Positions 25,319-34,567 are shown, counted from the first letter of the stretch. The stretch is 64,000 nucleotides of DNA from Bacteroidales bacterium (GCA_017522065.1 JAFXAD010000043.1:1-64000), one strand, 5' to 3'. Made by a program: numbers and translations. The notes: generated from the sequence alone by a model not told the origin.

Positions 25319-25900
25319 ATGTCGGATATTAATCAGAATATTAGCATATTGCGTGTTCTTGTTGAACAGGCTGTCGACCACCGTGTGAACACGTCGACCG
25401 ATTTTGCATTTCTATCCGGATGCATACAAGGACGACTGAAGCAGACTATCAGCGTTAGTACGTTGGAGCGCATCTGGGGATATGTGGAGGGTTATCAGAC
25501 GGTGAGAGAGAGCACGTTGGACATACTTTCGCGATTTGTGGGGTTCCCGGACTGGCAGACGTTTGTTTCGGACTATTGCGAAGTGTCTTCTGCACAGAGC
25601 AGCCATCGTATTTCGGCTCCTACGCTTTTAGCATCCGATGTGCCTGTTGGAGGAATAGTTGTCATTGAATGGAATCCCGGTCGCCATTGCGAGATTCGTC
25701 ATAAAGGCGCTGGAGAATGGGAGGTGACAACGAGCGTGAAAAGCAAACTGTCGGTAGGGGACACCTTCCGGTGTCAACGTTTCACTTTGAATCAGCCCTT
25801 ATATCTTGAAGACTATTGTCATGCTACCGAGCAACCCAGCCTCTTTGTGGTAGGCAATCGCGGTGGCTTGACGAAGGCTGCTGTATTGTCCCTTTCCTGA
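25319..25900 (+). CDS. Putative DNA-binding protein of a Bacteroidota family
   Basis: 193 residues. The N-terminal ~85 residues contain ISVSTLERIWGYVEGYQTVRESTLDILSRFVGFPDWQTF, a pattern I know from many Bacteroidota proteins of unknown function that look like helix-turn-helix regulators. The C-terminal ~90 residues are beta-rich. It is divergent from the kinase gene and may act with it. Function is not known. Confidence 0.55.
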   Translation: MSDINQNISILRVLVEQAVDHRVNTSTDFAFLSGCIQGRLKQTISVSTLERIWGYVEGYQTVRESTLDILSRFVGFPDWQTFVSDYCEVSSAQSSHRISAPTLLASDVPVGGIVVIEWNPGRHCEIRHKGAGEWEVTTSVKSKLSVGDTFRCQRFTLNQPLYLEDYCHATEQPSLFVVGNRGGLTKAAVLSLS

Positions 25901-25929
25901 TTTTTGGACTTGGATACCTCAGAATGACC

Positions 25930-25963
25930 AAGAGCCGTCCTTACGGGCGGCTCTTTGTTTTTA
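25930..25963 (+). terminator. Intrinsic terminator
   Basis: AAGAGCCG / CGGCTCTT stem with loop, followed by TGTTTTT, after the gene ending at 25900. Confidence 0.8.
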
Positions 25964-25991
25964 TGGCTGTCAGACGTCAGCAGCTGTTTTT

Positions 25992-27623
25992 TTAGCAGCT
26001 GAGTTCGGCAATGTGTTTGCTCACCTCGCCGATGGCTTCCTTCACGAAGTATTTGCAACTCTTCATGAAACGCTCGTCACGCTGGCTGTCGAGCAGCAGC
26101 AGGTAGCCCATGATGATGTTGCTCAACACCTCGGTAAGGGCGCGGGTCTGGTGTTCGAAAAGTTCGCTGGTGGTGCCTTCGGCTGCTGCCAGTTCGTAGA
26201 ATTTTTTGTATTCCTCGGTGGCTTTGCGCAGGGTCTCGAGGCAGCGTTCCATATCGTCTGTCAGGGTGCCTTCGGCTGCTTTGGCGTCGTAGCTCTCAAT
26301 CTGTTTGAGGTAGGCTCCGCTGGCGATACCCTTCATGGCGGCGACAACTTGGAGCTGGCTGGTGCCTTCGTAGATGCTGAGGATGCGGGCGTCGCGATAG
26401 AGACGTTCGCAGGCGTATTCCTTCATGAATCCGCTGCCGCCGTGCACCTGGATGCAGTCGTAGGCGCAACGGTTGGCAAACTCGCTGGCATTGAGCTTGA
26501 CGAGCGGGGTGAGGATGTCGGCAATTCGCGATGCAGGTTTCGAACTTGCCGAGAGGTCTACGTAGCGGGCGGTCTCGTACATAAGGCTGCGGGCTCCGTC
26601 GGTACGGGCACGCATCTGGGCAAGCAGATCCTGGACGGCGACAAATTTGTCGATGGAGTGACCGAACTGCTCGCGGCTGGCAGCATAGGCTTCAGCCTCG
26701 CGGCAAGCGGCTTCGCAGAGTCCGATGGACTGGGCTCCGACACCCAGTCGGGCTCCGTTCATCAGCGACATGACATATTTGATCAGTCCCAGGCGACGTT
26801 CGCCGACAATCTGAGCGGGAGCGTTGGTGAACTGCAGCTCTGCGGTGGGGCTTCCCTTGATACCCATTTTGTTCTCGATGCGGCGCACGGTCATACCGCC
26901 GTCGGCCTTGTCGAAGACGAAATAGGAGAGTCCACGTCCGTCGTTGGTACCCTCTTCGCTGCGTGCCAGCACGAGGTGAAGGTCGGCATCGCCGTTGGTG
27001 ATGAAACGCTTCACGCCATTCAGACGCCAGCAGTTCGAAGCCTCGTCCCATGTGGCTTTGAGGCGTACGGACTGGAGGTCGCTGCCGGCATCGGGTTCAG
27101 TCAGGTCCATGGAGCAGGTTGCGCCCTCATATATGCGAGGCAGGTATTTGTCTTTCAATTCTTCGCAAGCGAAATGCTGTATTGTCTCGGCGCAGTCCTG
27201 CAGACCCCAGATGGTGGCAAAGCCTACGTCGGCACGGGCTATCATCTCGGCGGCCATCACCTCCACCACACGGGGGAAATTCAGACCGTTGTACTTGCGC
27301 TCGAGAGCCATGCCGTAGAGACCCGACTGGATGAGAGCGTCGAGGTTGCGGCGTGTGCCAGGGGCATATTCGACGTGGCCGTCGACGAGCGAGGGGCCTA
27401 CGTGGTCGACCTCTTCGGCATTGGGGGCTATGACATCGCCTGCGATGTCACCAAGGAGGCGCATCACCATGTCGTATTGTGCTACTGCTTCCTCGGCATT
27501 GGCGGGTGCTTCGGGATGGCTGCCGGCTTCGGCATAGTTCTTTTCCTTGACAGCGACTACCTGCTCCATGTCGGGGTGATGCAGGTAGAAGCTAAGATTT
27601 TCGTTATCTGTGTAAAAATTCAT
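25992..27623 (-). CDS. Acyl-CoA dehydrogenase family flavoprotein
   Basis: 543 residues, longer than the ~380-residue classical enzymes because of a C-terminal extension of ~120 residues. FAD/substrate features: TEPDAGSDLQSVRLKA, SREQFGHSI, QVHGGSGFMKEY, and the catalytic-Glu region ILSIYEGTSQLQ. It starts 3 bp after the etfA stop, so it is co-transcribed with the ETF. In the cell it passes electrons to or from ETF. Placed in a fab operon with no fabI, it may work as an enoyl reductase on ACP- or CoA-bound chains; that is inference. Confidence 0.92.
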   Translation of the reverse strand: MNFYTDNENLSFYLHHPDMEQVVAVKEKNYAEAGSHPEAPANAEEAVAQYDMVMRLLGDIAGDVIAPNAEEVDHVGPSLVDGHVEYAPGTRRNLDALIQSGLYGMALERKYNGLNFPRVVEVMAAEMIARADVGFATIWGLQDCAETIQHFACEELKDKYLPRIYEGATCSMDLTEPDAGSDLQSVRLKATWDEASNCWRLNGVKRFITNGDADLHLVLARSEEGTNDGRGLSYFVFDKADGGMTVRRIENKMGIKGSPTAELQFTNAPAQIVGERRLGLIKYVMSLMNGARLGVGAQSIGLCEAACREAEAYAASREQFGHSIDKFVAVQDLLAQMRARTDGARSLMYETARYVDLSASSKPASRIADILTPLVKLNASEFANRCAYDCIQVHGGSGFMKEYACERLYRDARILSIYEGTSQLQVVAAMKGIASGAYLKQIESYDAKAAEGTLTDDMERCLETLRKATEEYKKFYELAAAEGTTSELFEHQTRALTEVLSNIIMGYLLLLDSQRDERFMKSCKYFVKEAIGEVSKHIAELSC

Positions 27624-27625
27624 AA

Positions 27626-28648
27626 TTATTTCAGATTATTTTTATAGCAAGCCATAAACTGCGGAATGACGGTCATGGCATCGCCAATGATGGTGTAGTC
27701 GGCAATGGCGTTGATGGGCGCATCGGGGTCGGTGTTGATGCTTATGATTTTGGAACTCTGTTCCATTCCGGCGCGGTGCTGAACAGCGCCGCTGATGCCA
27801 CAGGCGATATAGAGTTTGGGACGCACGGTGACACCGGTTTGTCCTATCTGGCGTTCGCCCTCGCAGAAGCCGGCATCGACGGCAGCACGGGTAGCTCCGA
27901 CGCTGGCACCGATGAGGTGTGCGAACTGGTGGAGCAGCTGGAAGTTCTCCTTGCTGCCCATACCGTAACCGCCGGCAACGATAATCTGAGCGCCTTTGAT
28001 GTCAATTTTCTGCTCTTCGATTTCGCGGCTAAGTATCTCGACGGCCTTGTCAGCCTTGTCGAGCGATGCTTCTACGGCGACAGGAATGATGGTGCCTTTG
28101 TGGTTGGCATCGAGAATCTCTTTCTTCATAACACCCTCGCGTACAGTAGCCATCTGCGGACGGGTCTCGGGGCAAACGATTGTGGCGATGATGTTGCCTC
28201 CGAAGGCGGGACGGATCTGGAGAAGGATGTCGTCGTAGGTCTTCTTGTTTTTGGCGTCTTCGTGCGAGCCGATTTCGAGCGATGTGCAGTCGGCTGTGAG
28301 TCCGCAACGGAGATAGGAGGCGATGCGCGGAGCGAGGTCACGCCCAACGCTGGATGCTCCAAAAAGCACTATTTGGGGTTGTTCTTTCTCGATAAGTTTC
28401 GACAACACGTCGAAGTGGGGCAGCGTGCGGTAGGGCGAGAGTCGACGGTCGTCGGCGACGTAGGCCTCGTCAACACCGTAGGGATAAAGACTCTCGGCGG
28501 CGGCTTTCACATCGCAGCCCAGCACAGCGGCCTGTAACTTGCAGCCCAAGCGGGTGGCCAACTGGCGGCCCTTGGTGCAGAGTTCCAGACTGATGTCGGC
28601 GATTTGGTTTTTTTCCGACAGTTCGCAATATACTAATACGTTATTCAT
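27626..28648 (-). CDS. etfA: Electron transfer flavoprotein alpha subunit
   Basis: 340 residues. The C-terminal FAD-binding region is intact: GATRAAVDAGF, QIGQTGVTVRPKLYIACGISG, then IISINTDPDAPINAIADYTIIGD. It pairs with EtfB, 86 bp upstream in the operon. The gap before its start contains a tandem AACGATAACGAA-type repeat where a ribosome binding site would be. Confidence 0.96.
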   Translation of the reverse strand: MNNVLVYCELSEKNQIADISLELCTKGRQLATRLGCKLQAAVLGCDVKAAAESLYPYGVDEAYVADDRRLSPYRTLPHFDVLSKLIEKEQPQIVLFGASSVGRDLAPRIASYLRCGLTADCTSLEIGSHEDAKNKKTYDDILLQIRPAFGGNIIATIVCPETRPQMATVREGVMKKEILDANHKGTIIPVAVEASLDKADKAVEILSREIEEQKIDIKGAQIIVAGGYGMGSKENFQLLHQFAHLIGASVGATRAAVDAGFCEGERQIGQTGVTVRPKLYIACGISGAVQHRAGMEQSSKIISINTDPDAPINAIADYTIIGDAMTVIPQFMACYKNNLK

Positions 28649-28677
28649 TGTTCGTTATCGTTTTCGTTATCGTTTTT
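28649..28677. repeat. AACGATAACGAA-type tandem repeat before etfA
   Basis: On the minus strand the 12-base unit AACGATAACGAA recurs directly before the etfA ATG. The same repeat stands before iorB (57591-57616). Confidence 0.8.
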
Positions 28678-28683
28678 GTGGTA

Positions 28684-28729
28684 TGCCGTCGGCTCAGCTG
28701 ACTGGTGTGCCGTCAGCTCTGCTGACAAC
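28684..28729. repeat. Imperfect 20-bp direct repeat with hairpin potential
   Basis: TGCCGTCGGCTCAGCTGAC and TGCCGTCAGCTCTGCTGAC stand side by side in the etfB-etfA gap. The second contains the inverted repeat GTCAGC-TCT-GCTGAC. It could slow RNA decay or tune etfA expression. Confidence 0.6.
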
Positions 28730-28733
28730 GATG

Positions 28734-29534
28734 TTACAGTATGTGCTCCTTGATTAGGGTGGCACTGAGTTCGTTCAATGCGGCCTCGGTAGGTTCGAGT
28801 ACGACAGACTCTTTGTGTGCGAGCACGACATTCTCGATTTTCTTGACCTTGGTGGGAGACCCTTTCAGTCCGAGGCGGTCCATGTCGGCGTCGATGCTGT
28901 CGGCGTTGATCATGCGTATTTCATCTTTGGCCTGACGGATGAGACGGTGTGCATTGGGGAAGCGGCAATCCTCGCCGGCAGAGGTTACGGTGACGAGTAC
29001 GGGCATGGCTGCTTTCACCACCTCGGTGCCGCGTTCCAGTCTGCGACGTATGGTGATGGACTTGTTGTCTATTGCCATCAGTTCCTCGGCGTATGTTATC
29101 TGCGGAATCTCAAGTTTTTCAGCAACCTGTGGTCCGACCTGTGCCGTGTCGCCGTCGATGGCCTGTCGGCCGCCGAAAATGATGTCGACATGACCGAGTT
29201 GCTTGATGGCCTGTGAGATGGCATAGGAGGTGGCCAAGGTGTCGGCACCAGCAAAACGGGCGTCGCTAAGGACGAAGCCGTCGTCAGCTCCGCGCGATTT
29301 GGCGTCTTTGATTATTTCGGCTGCGCGCGGAGGTCCCATGGTGACCACGGTGACAGAAGCGCCGTCGGTCTGGTCCTTAACGCGGAGTGCCATTTCAAGG
29401 GCTTTGAGGTCTTCAGGATTGAACACTGTCGGTAGGGCGGCACGGTTGACGGTGCCGTCGGGATTCATGGCATCGGCTCCGACGTTGTGGGTGTCGGGGA
29501 CTTGTTTTGCCAAAACTACTATTTTCAATGACAT
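28734..29534 (-). CDS. etfB: Electron transfer flavoprotein beta subunit
   Basis: 266 residues. Typical features: VLAKQVPDT start, FNPEDLKALEMAL, VVTMGPP, GADTLATSYAI and GRQAIDGDTAQVGPQVAE. The last two segments resemble those of the ETFs of anaerobes that bind NADH and may bifurcate electrons; this is an inference. Partner is EtfA. Confidence 0.96.
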   Translation of the reverse strand: MSLKIVVLAKQVPDTHNVGADAMNPDGTVNRAALPTVFNPEDLKALEMALRVKDQTDGASVTVVTMGPPRAAEIIKDAKSRGADDGFVLSDARFAGADTLATSYAISQAIKQLGHVDIIFGGRQAIDGDTAQVGPQVAEKLEIPQITYAEELMAIDNKSITIRRRLERGTEVVKAAMPVLVTVTSAGEDCRFPNAHRLIRQAKDEIRMINADSIDADMDRLGLKGSPTKVKKIENVVLAHKESVVLEPTEAALNELSATLIKEHIL

Positions 29535-29573
29535 TTATGATTAATATAGGTTAAGAATTGAAGGTATGAGGTG

Positions 29574-29822
29574 TTAGCGCTTGATGTAGGAGATGATGTC
29601 GCCAACGGTTTTGATGTTTTCGGCTGCGTCTTCAGGGATGGAGATGCCGAATTTCTGTTCGATGGACATGATGAGTTCCACGCTGTCGAGGGAGTCGGCG
29701 CCGAGATCATTGGTGAGGTTCTTGTCGGGCGTGATGTCCGAAGCTGACACTCCAAGACGTTCTTCGATGATGGCGCTGATTTCGTCGAAAAGCTGTTCGT
29801 CTGTTAATTCTTTGATATTCAT
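29574..29822 (-). CDS. acpP: Acyl carrier protein
   Basis: 82 residues, acidic, with the phosphopantetheine site DSLDSVEL (Ser44). It lies 18 bp after fabG and carries the growing acyl chain. The genome may have another ACP; this one is dedicated to, or at least encoded with, the fab/ETF operon. Confidence 0.95.
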   Translation of the reverse strand: MNIKELTDEQLFDEISAIIEERLGVSASDITPDKNLTNDLGADSLDSVELIMSIEQKFGISIPEDAAENIKTVGDIISYIKR

Positions 29823-29840
29823 GTTTGATAATGATGTTTT

Positions 29841-30590
29841 TTAGTTGATGGCCAGGCCGCCGTCGCAGCTGATTACTTGTCCGGTGACGTATGAGGCGAG
29901 GTCGCTGGCGAGGAAGAGGGATACGTGTGCCACGTCGGTGTCGAGACCGCCACGGCGCAGCGGTATCTTGGTCATCCAGTCTTTGCGCACGTCTTCAGGC
30001 AGCTGTTGCGTCATGGGTGTTTCGATAAAGCCGGGAGCTACAGCGTTGCAGCGGATGTTGCGTGAGCCAAGTTCCTTTGCAATGGAGCGTGTGAAACCGA
30101 TAATACCGGCTTTGGAAGCAGAGTAGTTGCACTGGCCGGCATTGCCGTTGAGACCTACGATGGAGCTGATGTTGATAATGGAGCCGGCGCGCTGTTTCAT
30201 CATCATTGGAGCGAAGGCTTTGGTGTAGTTGAATACCGAGCGCAGGTTGACATCCATAATGAGGTTCCAGTCCTCGACGCTCATGCGCAGGATGAGGTTG
30301 TCTTTCGTGATGCCGGCATTGTTGACGAGGATGTCGAGACGGCCATAGTTCTTTGCCACCCATTCGGCTACCTCTACGGCCTGTGCATTGTCAGAGGCAT
30401 TGCTGGCCAGAAAATCTGCGCGAACGCCTTTGGCTCTCAATTCAGAAAGCAGGCTTTCGCTCATTTCGTTTTCTTTCAGGTCGGTGAATATGATGTTGGC
30501 ACCTTCTTCGGCAAAGAGCAGAGCATGGCTTCTGCCTATACCTCTTGATGCTCCTGTAATTAAAGCTGTTTTGTTTTCTAAGAGTTTCAT
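29841..30590 (-). CDS. fabG: 3-oxoacyl-ACP reductase (SDR)
   Basis: 249 residues. SDR motifs: TGASRGIG near the N-terminus (NADPH), NNAG (VNNAGITKD), catalytic Ser in INISSIVG, YSASK (Tyr and Lys). C-terminal GQVISCDGGLAIN is typical for FabG. It reduces the 3-oxo group during chain elongation. Confidence 0.95.
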   Translation of the reverse strand: MKLLENKTALITGASRGIGRSHALLFAEEGANIIFTDLKENEMSESLLSELRAKGVRADFLASNASDNAQAVEVAEWVAKNYGRLDILVNNAGITKDNLILRMSVEDWNLIMDVNLRSVFNYTKAFAPMMMKQRAGSIINISSIVGLNGNAGQCNYSASKAGIIGFTRSIAKELGSRNIRCNAVAPGFIETPMTQQLPEDVRKDWMTKIPLRRGGLDTDVAHVSLFLASDLASYVTGQVISCDGGLAIN

Positions 30591-30667
30591 CTGTATATAT
30601 ATTGTGTTTAAATGTTTAATGATAAATGTTTGATGCTGAATATTCGCTTATCTGCGTATCAATTTGA

Positions 30668-31081
30668 TTATTTGTCGACAAGCATGAAGATGAGGCTGCC
30701 TTTGGCGCAGAGTTTGCCTTCGACTTTGGCTTCTGCATCGACGAAGAACGTGAGGCCTCGTTTTGAGGTGATTTTTCCACGGACTTCGATAGTGTCGCCA
30801 GGAACGACTTGGTTTTTGAAACGGACTTTGTCCATTCCGGCGTAGAAGGTGAGTCTGCCGGGCAGTTCGTCGAGCATGAGAGTGCTGCAGCACTGACCCA
30901 TTATCTCGCACAGGATTACGCCGGGGACGACAGGATGTCCGGGGAAGTGACCCTGGACGAAATACTCGTCACCGCGCACATGGTAGTGCCCTACAGCCGT
31001 ATCGCCTTCAAGGTGCATGTCGTCGACTAAGAGCATTGGTTCTCTATGAGGTAGGTAGTTTTTGATTTCTTCTCTTTCCAT
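30668..31081 (-). CDS. fabZ: 3-hydroxyacyl-ACP dehydratase
   Basis: 137 residues from the ATG at 31081 (MEREEIKNYLPHREPMLLVDD). Active-site His in HFPGHPVVPG and Glu in VILCEIMGQ. Hot-dog fold, a FabZ-type length. An upstream in-frame start at 31132 would add 17 residues that FabZ lacks. Confidence 0.93.
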   Translation of the reverse strand: MEREEIKNYLPHREPMLLVDDMHLEGDTAVGHYHVRGDEYFVQGHFPGHPVVPGVILCEIMGQCCSTLMLDELPGRLTFYAGMDKVRFKNQVVPGDTIEVRGKITSKRGLTFFVDAEAKVEGKLCAKGSLIFMLVDK

Positions 31082-31138
31082 ATCTGTTTTATTTTTAGCG
31101 GTTAAAGAGTTTGCAAGCTGGTAAGGATGCAAATCCGT

Positions 31139-32377
31139 TCAGATTTTTCTTAGTGCAACGCAGGCGTTCTGTCCGCCAAAGCCGAATGAGTTGCTGATTG
31201 TGAGGTCGGCAGCGAAGTCGCGTGCTGTGTGCGGTGTGTAGTCGAGGTCGCATTCGGGGTCTGGTTGGTCGAGGTGGATGGTCGGAGCTACTTTCCCTTC
31301 CTGCAGGGTCTTTGCACAGATTACCATTTCGACGGCGCCGGTGGCACCAAGCATGTGGCCATGCATTGATTTGGTGCTGCTGATGACGGCTTTGCGAGCT
31401 TCGTCTTCACCCATTGCCTGTTTGATGGCAAGGGTCTCGGTCTTGTCGTTGAGCGGGGTTCCTGTGCCGTGGGCGTTGATGTAGACCTTTTCGCCATGTT
31501 TGAATCCGGCTTCCTCAAGGGCCCAGCGGATGGCATTGGTGGCACATTTGGCATCGGCGCGCGGTGCGGTGTAGTGGAATGCGTCGCAGCTGTTGCCGTA
31601 GCCGCAAACCTCGGCGTAGATGTGGGCACCTCTGCGTCTTGCCAACTCGTAGTCTTCGAGGATCATGACGCCTGAGCCTTCGCCCATGACGAATCCTTTT
31701 CTTCTGGCGTCGAAGGGCAACGATGCTGCCATCGGGTCTTCGCTTGTAGAAAGCGCTTTGCTGTTGGCAAATCCGGCGATAGCTATTTCGCATATAGCGG
31801 CTTCGGTACCACCGGTAATCATGGCGTCAGCGCGTCCTTCCTTGATCATTCTGTAGGCTTCGCCGACGGAGTGGGTTCCGGTTGCGCAAGCTGTGACGAC
31901 CGGGAGGTTGGGACCCTCGGCGTGGAAAACGGTGGCAACATTGCCCGAAGCAATGTTTGCAATCATTTCCGGAATGAAAAGAGGCGAAACGCGGCGCGGA
32001 CCGTTTTCGAGCATGGAGGCGTGTTCGCGGCAGAAGGTCTGGATTCCGCCAATGCCGGAGCCAATGGCACATCCGAAACGGCTGGGGTCCACATCTTTGT
32101 CGACGGTCAGGCCACTGTCTTGCATGGCTTGTGTGGCAGCAGCAATGGCATAGAGAGCATAGCGGTCGTTGTGTCGGATCATGGCTTTTTCGATGCCAAA
32201 ATCTTCGGGATTGAATCCCATGACCTCAGCAGCCACTTTAACAGTGAGGTTGTCGGTGTTGATGTTTTTGATCTTGTCGATAGCGCAAGTGCCTTTAAGC
32301 AGGTTGCTCCACATGGTGTCGACATTGTTGCCAAGCGGAGTTATACATCCAATTCCGGTAATAACTACTCGTTTCAT
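31139..32377 (-). CDS. fabF: 3-oxoacyl-ACP synthase II
   Basis: 412 residues, the usual length. Catalytic Cys in VTACATGTH, His in NAHGTGTPLND and His in SMHGHMLGATGA, with the GFGGQN loop near the C-terminus. It extends acyl-ACP with malonyl-ACP. It is second in the operon, after fabH. Confidence 0.96.
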   Translation of the reverse strand: MKRVVITGIGCITPLGNNVDTMWSNLLKGTCAIDKIKNINTDNLTVKVAAEVMGFNPEDFGIEKAMIRHNDRYALYAIAAATQAMQDSGLTVDKDVDPSRFGCAIGSGIGGIQTFCREHASMLENGPRRVSPLFIPEMIANIASGNVATVFHAEGPNLPVVTACATGTHSVGEAYRMIKEGRADAMITGGTEAAICEIAIAGFANSKALSTSEDPMAASLPFDARRKGFVMGEGSGVMILEDYELARRRGAHIYAEVCGYGNSCDAFHYTAPRADAKCATNAIRWALEEAGFKHGEKVYINAHGTGTPLNDKTETLAIKQAMGEDEARKAVISSTKSMHGHMLGATGAVEMVICAKTLQEGKVAPTIHLDQPDPECDLDYTPHTARDFAADLTISNSFGFGGQNACVALRKI

Positions 32378-32504
32378 ATCTGGTTTATTTTATTTTCAAA
32401 TTTAATGATTGTGAGATTTGAGTATTTTTGTCCGCGAATTTCGCTAATGACGCGAATATGAGTGCTTTGATGCGCTGTGCGCGTATAACACCCGTCGCGC
32501 GGAT

Positions 32505-33488
32505 TTATTCGTTTTCTGTTGCGTCCTTGTAGGTTATGCCGTTCCATCTGAGGATGGAGGCACCGGTGACGAATCCACCTCCAAAAGCGCTGAGCAATAC
32601 ATTCATTCCGTCTTTCAACTCGCCGGCACGCGACAATTCGTCCATAAGTATAGGGATGCTTGCTGAAGATGTGTTGCCGTATTTCTGCATGTTGGTCGGG
32701 AATTTCTCCTTTGGCTGTTCAAGATGCTCGCGGATAGAATCGTTGATTCTGAAGTTGGCCTGATGCAGCAGATACATGTCTATGTCGCTGCCTGTCATGT
32801 TGTTTCTCTCCAGGATGGTGTCGACGTCTCTGATGCACGACCGGACAGCCAGTTTGAAGACCTCGCGGCCCTGCATTACCAGCGGAACGGTTTTCTCTTC
32901 AACGCGGTCGAAAGGCGTTGTCTCCAACGAACGTTTGTAATAGAGGACATCGGTGTGGGTGTCGCCAGTCAGAATGAAGTCTTTGAATCCTTCGCCTTCT
33001 GTCACTACGACAGCGCCGGCTCCGTCGGCAAACAATACCGATGTTTCGCGTTCGTGCCAGTTGCAGAAGCGTGAAGGCTCTTCGGCAGCAACGATGAGGA
33101 TGTTTTTTGCACGTCCTGTTTTGATGAACGCATCGGCAATGTCAAGGGCGTAGATGAATCCGGTGCATGCACCGTTGAGGTCGGTGCAAGGACATTTGCA
33201 TCCCAGTGGTCCGAGAATTATGCTGCTCAGCGAAGGGGTGACATAGCTGTTTGCCACATTTGAGCAAATTAGGTAATCAATATTCTCTGGAGCTACGCCT
33301 GCCGATTCCAGTGCTGCTGTCGCGGCGGTCATAGCGAGTTCGCTTAAGGTTTCTTTGCTTAGTAAGCGTCGTGTCTGGATTCCGGTACGTGTGGTAATCC
33401 AACTGTCGCTTGTCTCAAGAAAGCTGGCCAGCATGTCGTTGGTCACTACTTTTTCTGGGAGTGCACTACCTGTTCCTATAATTTTCAT
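32505..33488 (-). CDS. fabH: 3-oxoacyl-ACP synthase III
   Basis: 327 residues. Catalytic Cys in DLNGACTGFIY, His in LLHQANFRI and Asn in YGNTSSASIP. FabH starts chains from acyl-CoA. It is first in the eight-gene operon; the fabH-fabF gap (127 bp) contains an imperfect repeat CGCGAATTTCGC/GACGCGAATATG. Confidence 0.95.
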   Translation of the reverse strand: MKIIGTGSALPEKVVTNDMLASFLETSDSWITTRTGIQTRRLLSKETLSELAMTAATAALESAGVAPENIDYLICSNVANSYVTPSLSSIILGPLGCKCPCTDLNGACTGFIYALDIADAFIKTGRAKNILIVAAEEPSRFCNWHERETSVLFADGAGAVVVTEGEGFKDFILTGDTHTDVLYYKRSLETTPFDRVEEKTVPLVMQGREVFKLAVRSCIRDVDTILERNNMTGSDIDMYLLHQANFRINDSIREHLEQPKEKFPTNMQKYGNTSSASIPILMDELSRAGELKDGMNVLLSAFGGGFVTGASILRWNGITYKDATENE

Positions 33489-33697
33489 ATTAATGTATTC
33501 TTTAATTTATATATGGCAAATTGCTTTTTGTGTGCTTAAATGCAAAATCTGCCATTTTTTCGGGCTGCAAAGAAAAAACTTTTTTCAAAACTATTTTTGT
33601 TAAAAACGACATTGAACATAATATTTTGGGTTAAATGTCGTTTCTATGGGTAAAATTTATACTTTTTGGGTGAATTTCGTGAAATATCTTTAACATT

Positions 33698-34567
33698 ATG
33701 GCGAAAAATATTGTTAAAATACCAAAATTCTTCACAGAGATCAAAAGTATGTGGCTTTTTCTTGCCACGATGATAGTGGTCACTGTGCTGTTTATAGTAT
33801 TCTATCAGCCGGCATCATATATGCGGACGGATGAAAGTGTTTCAAATCTAAATGTTTACATTTTCACTGTCATCATGGTATCGTCGGGAGCGGCACTTTT
33901 CGTGATTAGTAGACTTTTTTTGTATCTTATTCAGCGCAAGCATTCTATGGAGTTTTTCCACTTCATAATATGGATGGCGGCAGAACTTATAGTCATTTCG
34001 GTGCTTCTTACAGTTATTGCATTTTTTCTTGGAAACGTAAAAAGGCTTGCTTTTTCAGATATGTTATGGCATGTGTCACTCGATTTTCTGTCGGTAATAG
34101 CAGTCCCTTATATTATTTCGGTGTTGATTTTCAATCTTGACGACAGGCGGCAACGTCTGGCAAATCTGCAGGCAACGTTGGAGTCGGCATCATTGAAATT
34201 GCCGTCAGAAGGGGATAATCTATTGTTTAAGGACCGGGGAGGGAAATTGTCGTTTTCAACGCGTCGCTCGAATGTCCTGTACATTGAAGCAGCTGACAAT
34301 TATTGTAATATCCATTATCTTAACGAAGGCAAGGAGGATATGTTTATCCTTCATAATTCGATGAAGCAGCTTAATGCGTCAGATGAATATAAAGGTCTGC
34401 TCCGTTGTCATCGGAGTTTTATGGTAAATATTGAAAATGTGAAACTTCTGCGAAAGGACAAAGATGGTTTGGTCCTTGAGTTGACAGAGGGGTCGAAGGC
34501 AATTCCGGTCTCGCGAACCTACAATGAGAGTGTGGTCAGATTCTTCTCGGGAATCAGCGAGTCGTGA
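33698..34567 (+). CDS. LytTR-family regulator with membrane domain
   Basis: 289 residues. Four hydrophobic segments (~18-38, ~50-72, ~85-110, ~122-145), then a linker and a C-terminal LytTR DNA-binding domain (~185-285): NVLYIEAADNYCNIHYL, LLRCHRSFMVNIENV, AIPVSRTYNES. It is a membrane-tethered regulator without a receiver domain. It diverges from the fab operon (209 bp) and may control it, or itself; no evidence for the target. Confidence 0.88.
   Translation: MAKNIVKIPKFFTEIKSMWLFLATMIVVTVLFIVFYQPASYMRTDESVSNLNVYIFTVIMVSSGAALFVISRLFLYLIQRKHSMEFFHFIIWMAAELIVISVLLTVIAFFLGNVKRLAFSDMLWHVSLDFLSVIAVPYIISVLIFNLDDRRQRLANLQATLESASLKLPSEGDNLLFKDRGGKLSFSTRRSNVLYIEAADNYCNIHYLNEGKEDMFILHNSMKQLNASDEYKGLLRCHRSFMVNIENVKLLRKDKDGLVLELTEGSKAIPVSRTYNESVVRFFSGISES

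Noticed and set aside
26013-27647. 544-codon frame on the plus strand
   Set aside because: It lies antisense to the acyl-CoA dehydrogenase gene, whose motifs are complete; codon bias of the real gene produces the open frame.
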